A DNA stretch of 64,000 nt from Lonicera japonica (taxonomy: Eukaryota > Streptophyta > Magnoliopsida > Dipsacales > Caprifoliaceae): positions 36,822,099 through 36,886,098 of the forward strand of contig CM038470.1 of NCBI GenBank assembly GCA_021464415.1, in the 5' to 3' direction. How positions within the stretch are numbered: position 1 is the first letter of the stretch; each line of letters begins with the position of its first letter. Shown here piece after piece: positions 61,893 through 64,000 of the stretch. The position numbers and the translations under genes are program-made. Under the pieces are notes generated by a model. It ran no database searches. It saw only the letters and a list, made by a program, of their open reading frames with translations, and had not been told where the DNA came from.

Positions 61893-63222
61893 TGAAAGAG
61901 ATATGCCCTAGAACCATTCATAGATTATGATTTGTACTTGGATATCTTATGCTTATTGTCATTAATAAAGTTTATTTCATTTTACTTTATATTCTCTTGT
62001 AAATAATATATATTAATACTAGTTCATCAAGTATGTGACTTGATTGTGGGATGCTAGTAATGTTATAATAATATTATTTAGATGTCCCTAATCATGTGTC
62101 AATAATCTAAGATCACATTGATATAATGATTAGAGTATGGGTTAGCTGATGACTATGTTCCACAAGTCATGGATATGAAGATATCAAGCTGAACACACTG
62201 ATACTTGTTGGGGAACAAAGTATTAGATCGACCCACTTTGGGGACACTGCGAGGAGTGTTACATAATGTCATCAGTGATGTTCCCCATTTGTGATATCGT
62301 ATTATCCTTAGACCTGAGATCGTCATGGTTACCAACATAGGGAATAGCATGTCAGGCATTATTAAACGTTGCTCTTGACCGAGTAATTATAAAGATAATG
62401 ATCAAGCATACTATGAACTATGTAGAGGTATGTGGTTGATCAAGATGTGATTGTCACTCTCATATAATGAGAGAGATATCTTTGGGCCCTTGATAAGTAT
62501 AATTAATATTTGCATGGCCATGCACAAATGAGGTGTCATTTGTATTAGATTAATTATACTTAGAGATCTAGAAATAAAGATTGAACTATACAAGAATGAC
62601 ACTTGCCTAGTCTTATGTTCAATCTAGATATCGATTGACAAAAGGAGTTAATATGTGGAATATCAATTTAAGGTTGTGTCGTTTTGAACTTTATACCCTT
62701 TGGGTAGTAGTAATGTTTTACTAGAGACCGCTTACTATTCGTATAATAAAACGGGCTTTTAATTATACTGCCAAATAGTATAAACCTACAAGGTCGCACA
62801 CCAAAACGAGTTGAATCAAAAACGAATTAAAACTGACCAAGTTGGACTTGGGCCTAATTCGTTTGTTGCTTAGGGTTCTCACTGGGGTTCCTCTTTAAAA
62901 GGAAACTTTTGTTCTTCTTAGCCGTCCAAGAGAGTTCTAGAGGCAAGAAATACAAAATAGTTGAGAGAACCCTAAACGGCGCTAGTACACCAAGCAAGGA
63001 TCTGATCTCGTTCGTGTGTGCACACAGTAGAGGCGTCGTAATTTCTACGCTAGGACGACAACAATAGAAGGATATAATCCACCGTATTCGTTGCATTAAT
63101 TCGAAATCTCATACAAGGTATGTATTATGTCGATTTTATTGAACAGTGTAGATCCTAGGGTTTAATGATTAGTGCAGAAATTTTGTGTATGCGATGCATG
63201 TTTGCTGCCCTAATTACCTACA
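61893..63222 (+). repeat. 3' LTR of the complete copia element
   Basis: Begins TGAAAGAGATATGCCC and ends GCCCTAATTACCTACA, 1330 bp, differing from the 5' LTR at scattered single bases, mostly transitions, with no net length change. Confidence 0.95.
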
Positions 63223-64000
63223 CAGCACAATTACGAACTGGCTAATTATTCCACAAATCTCACAAATAGTCAATCAATAGCTTAAGTACAACAATAACAT
63301 CATATACATGTGCAATATTAACCAAAATATACATTGAATCTGTGTATATATCCATATATATGTGTATCGCAACGTATTATCCATTATTGGATTTATACGT
63401 AAAGGTTCCATATAAATATTCATCTATACTAACATATAATTGGAGGTTCTTGTAGAATCATCAAATTAAACTTTAATGAATCACAAATCAAGCAAAAGAA
63501 TCAAATAAAGTCAAACCAATCTTATTCACAAGCCAAATTTCAAAATTATATGGAAAAACCCCCCAGTTTTAGTTCAATGAAAGCATGCAACACATAAATC
63601 TTTTAAAGATAGTTTTATACTATTGTTCTCACTTGGAATTGAAGCTTTACACAAGATTGGAAGGATTGGAACTAAGGTAGAAGGCTGGACATGAAGCTTA
63701 AATCAAATCCTAAGTGTTCCAATGGAGATTCAAGCTTGAAGATTGGTGGATGGAATTATGATTTGATGATTATCTTGGTAAATCTACATTAGGGGTGATC
63801 ACACCTTTCGAAAGCCCCCCAAAATTTTCCCTCAATCGCCCTCTTAAAGCTTTCTAGGTGGGTGCATGTGTTAAGGACGAAAGAGCTATGTTTTGCCAAT
63901 TTACTATGCACTGGAGTTTGACAGTCAATTGTTCTAATCTCAACAATCAACTATTGGGTATGATCTGGCATACTGTTCTTATTTTGGCCATAACTCCTCG

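Larger units (their letters stand above)
55087..63222 (+). mobile_element. Structurally complete Ty1/copia retrotransposon, TSD CAGCA
   Basis: Two 1330 bp LTRs (55087-56416 and 61893-63222) start TGAAAGAGAT and end TTACCTACA. The flanks 55082-55086 and 63223-63227 are both CAGCA. A perfect tRNA-Met primer site, a purine tract and a single-frame gag-pol lie between. The long LTRs, a 1.5 kb leader and the gag type suggest an Angela/Tork-like lineage, which is an inference. By eye about 50 differences separate the LTRs (close to 4%), so the insertion is fairly recent relative to everything else here. Two in-frame stops make the polyprotein non-functional as it stands. Confidence 0.95.
53582..64000 (+). 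repeat. Second copy of the 3.5 kb LTR family, split by a copia element, runs off the right edge
   Basis: It starts TATGACGCCCTAAATC and shares GGTTTTCACCTCCGGGACC and CTCAGTGGGAACTATA with the solo LTR at 43830. The family text occupies 53582-55086 and resumes at 63223 after the copia insertion. It continues to the window end, where GGCCATAACTCC is the last visible block. Whether it is a solo LTR or part of a full element cannot be told here. The first dinucleotide is TA instead of TG. Confidence 0.7.

Noticed and set aside
1..64000. CRISPR arrays, tRNA, rRNA, bacterial promoters or operons
   Set aside because: No regular direct-repeat/spacer pattern, no cloverleaf with conserved tRNA boxes and no rRNA text was seen; the window is plant nuclear DNA.
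1..64000. Integrated plant pararetrovirus (caulimovirus-like) sequence
   Set aside because: All reverse transcriptase remnants are in copia or gypsy order with integrase and LTRs; no movement protein or coat motifs were seen.

Overview
This is AT-rich nuclear DNA of a flowering plant, probably a eudicot, from a repeat-dense region. The evidence is plant-type Ty1/copia and Ty3/gypsy retrotransposons, several MITEs, and one spliced cellular gene with GT-AG boundaries. I see no bacterial, organellar, rRNA or tRNA features. The species cannot be named from sequence alone.

Layout. 1-1637: 5' end of a minus-strand Tat/Ogre-like gypsy element (primer site and LTR). 3094-5911: an internally deleted LTR element whose two LTRs flank only about 147 bp; its left LTR carries two MITEs and its right LTR preserves both empty sites. 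7460-8016: a BED zinc-finger remnant and a MITE. 12230-15230: an LTR fragment and a 1.87 kb solo LTR with target-site duplication (TSD). 15236-18265: a decayed plant-mobile-domain (MAIN-like) gene followed by a dead PIF/Harbinger transposase. 18790-27830: a degraded Ty3/gypsy polyprotein split by three solo-LTR insertions.

28998-32598 is the only gene that looks functional: a 68-residue ZNF706-like zinc-finger protein in two exons around a 3.4 kb intron. 34988-37270 and 40030-52050 are two diverged direct copies of one sequence; the second holds a degraded short-LTR copia element (40130-50393), itself split by two further insertions, one a 3.5 kb solo LTR with perfect TSD. Between the copies lie a Tourist-like MITE (37951-38358) and a copia-like LTR (38822-39300).

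From 53582 to the window end is a second copy of the 3.5 kb LTR family. Into it a structurally complete copia element has inserted (55087-63222), with two 1330 bp LTRs, TSD CAGCA, primer site, polypurine tract and a 1322-codon gag-pol frame broken by only two stops.

The window is thus mainly a stratified record of insertions: TSDs, paired LTRs and paralogous empty sites allow their order to be read. A recurring oddity is clusters of perfect short palindromes, different in each LTR family, inside several otherwise unrelated LTRs.
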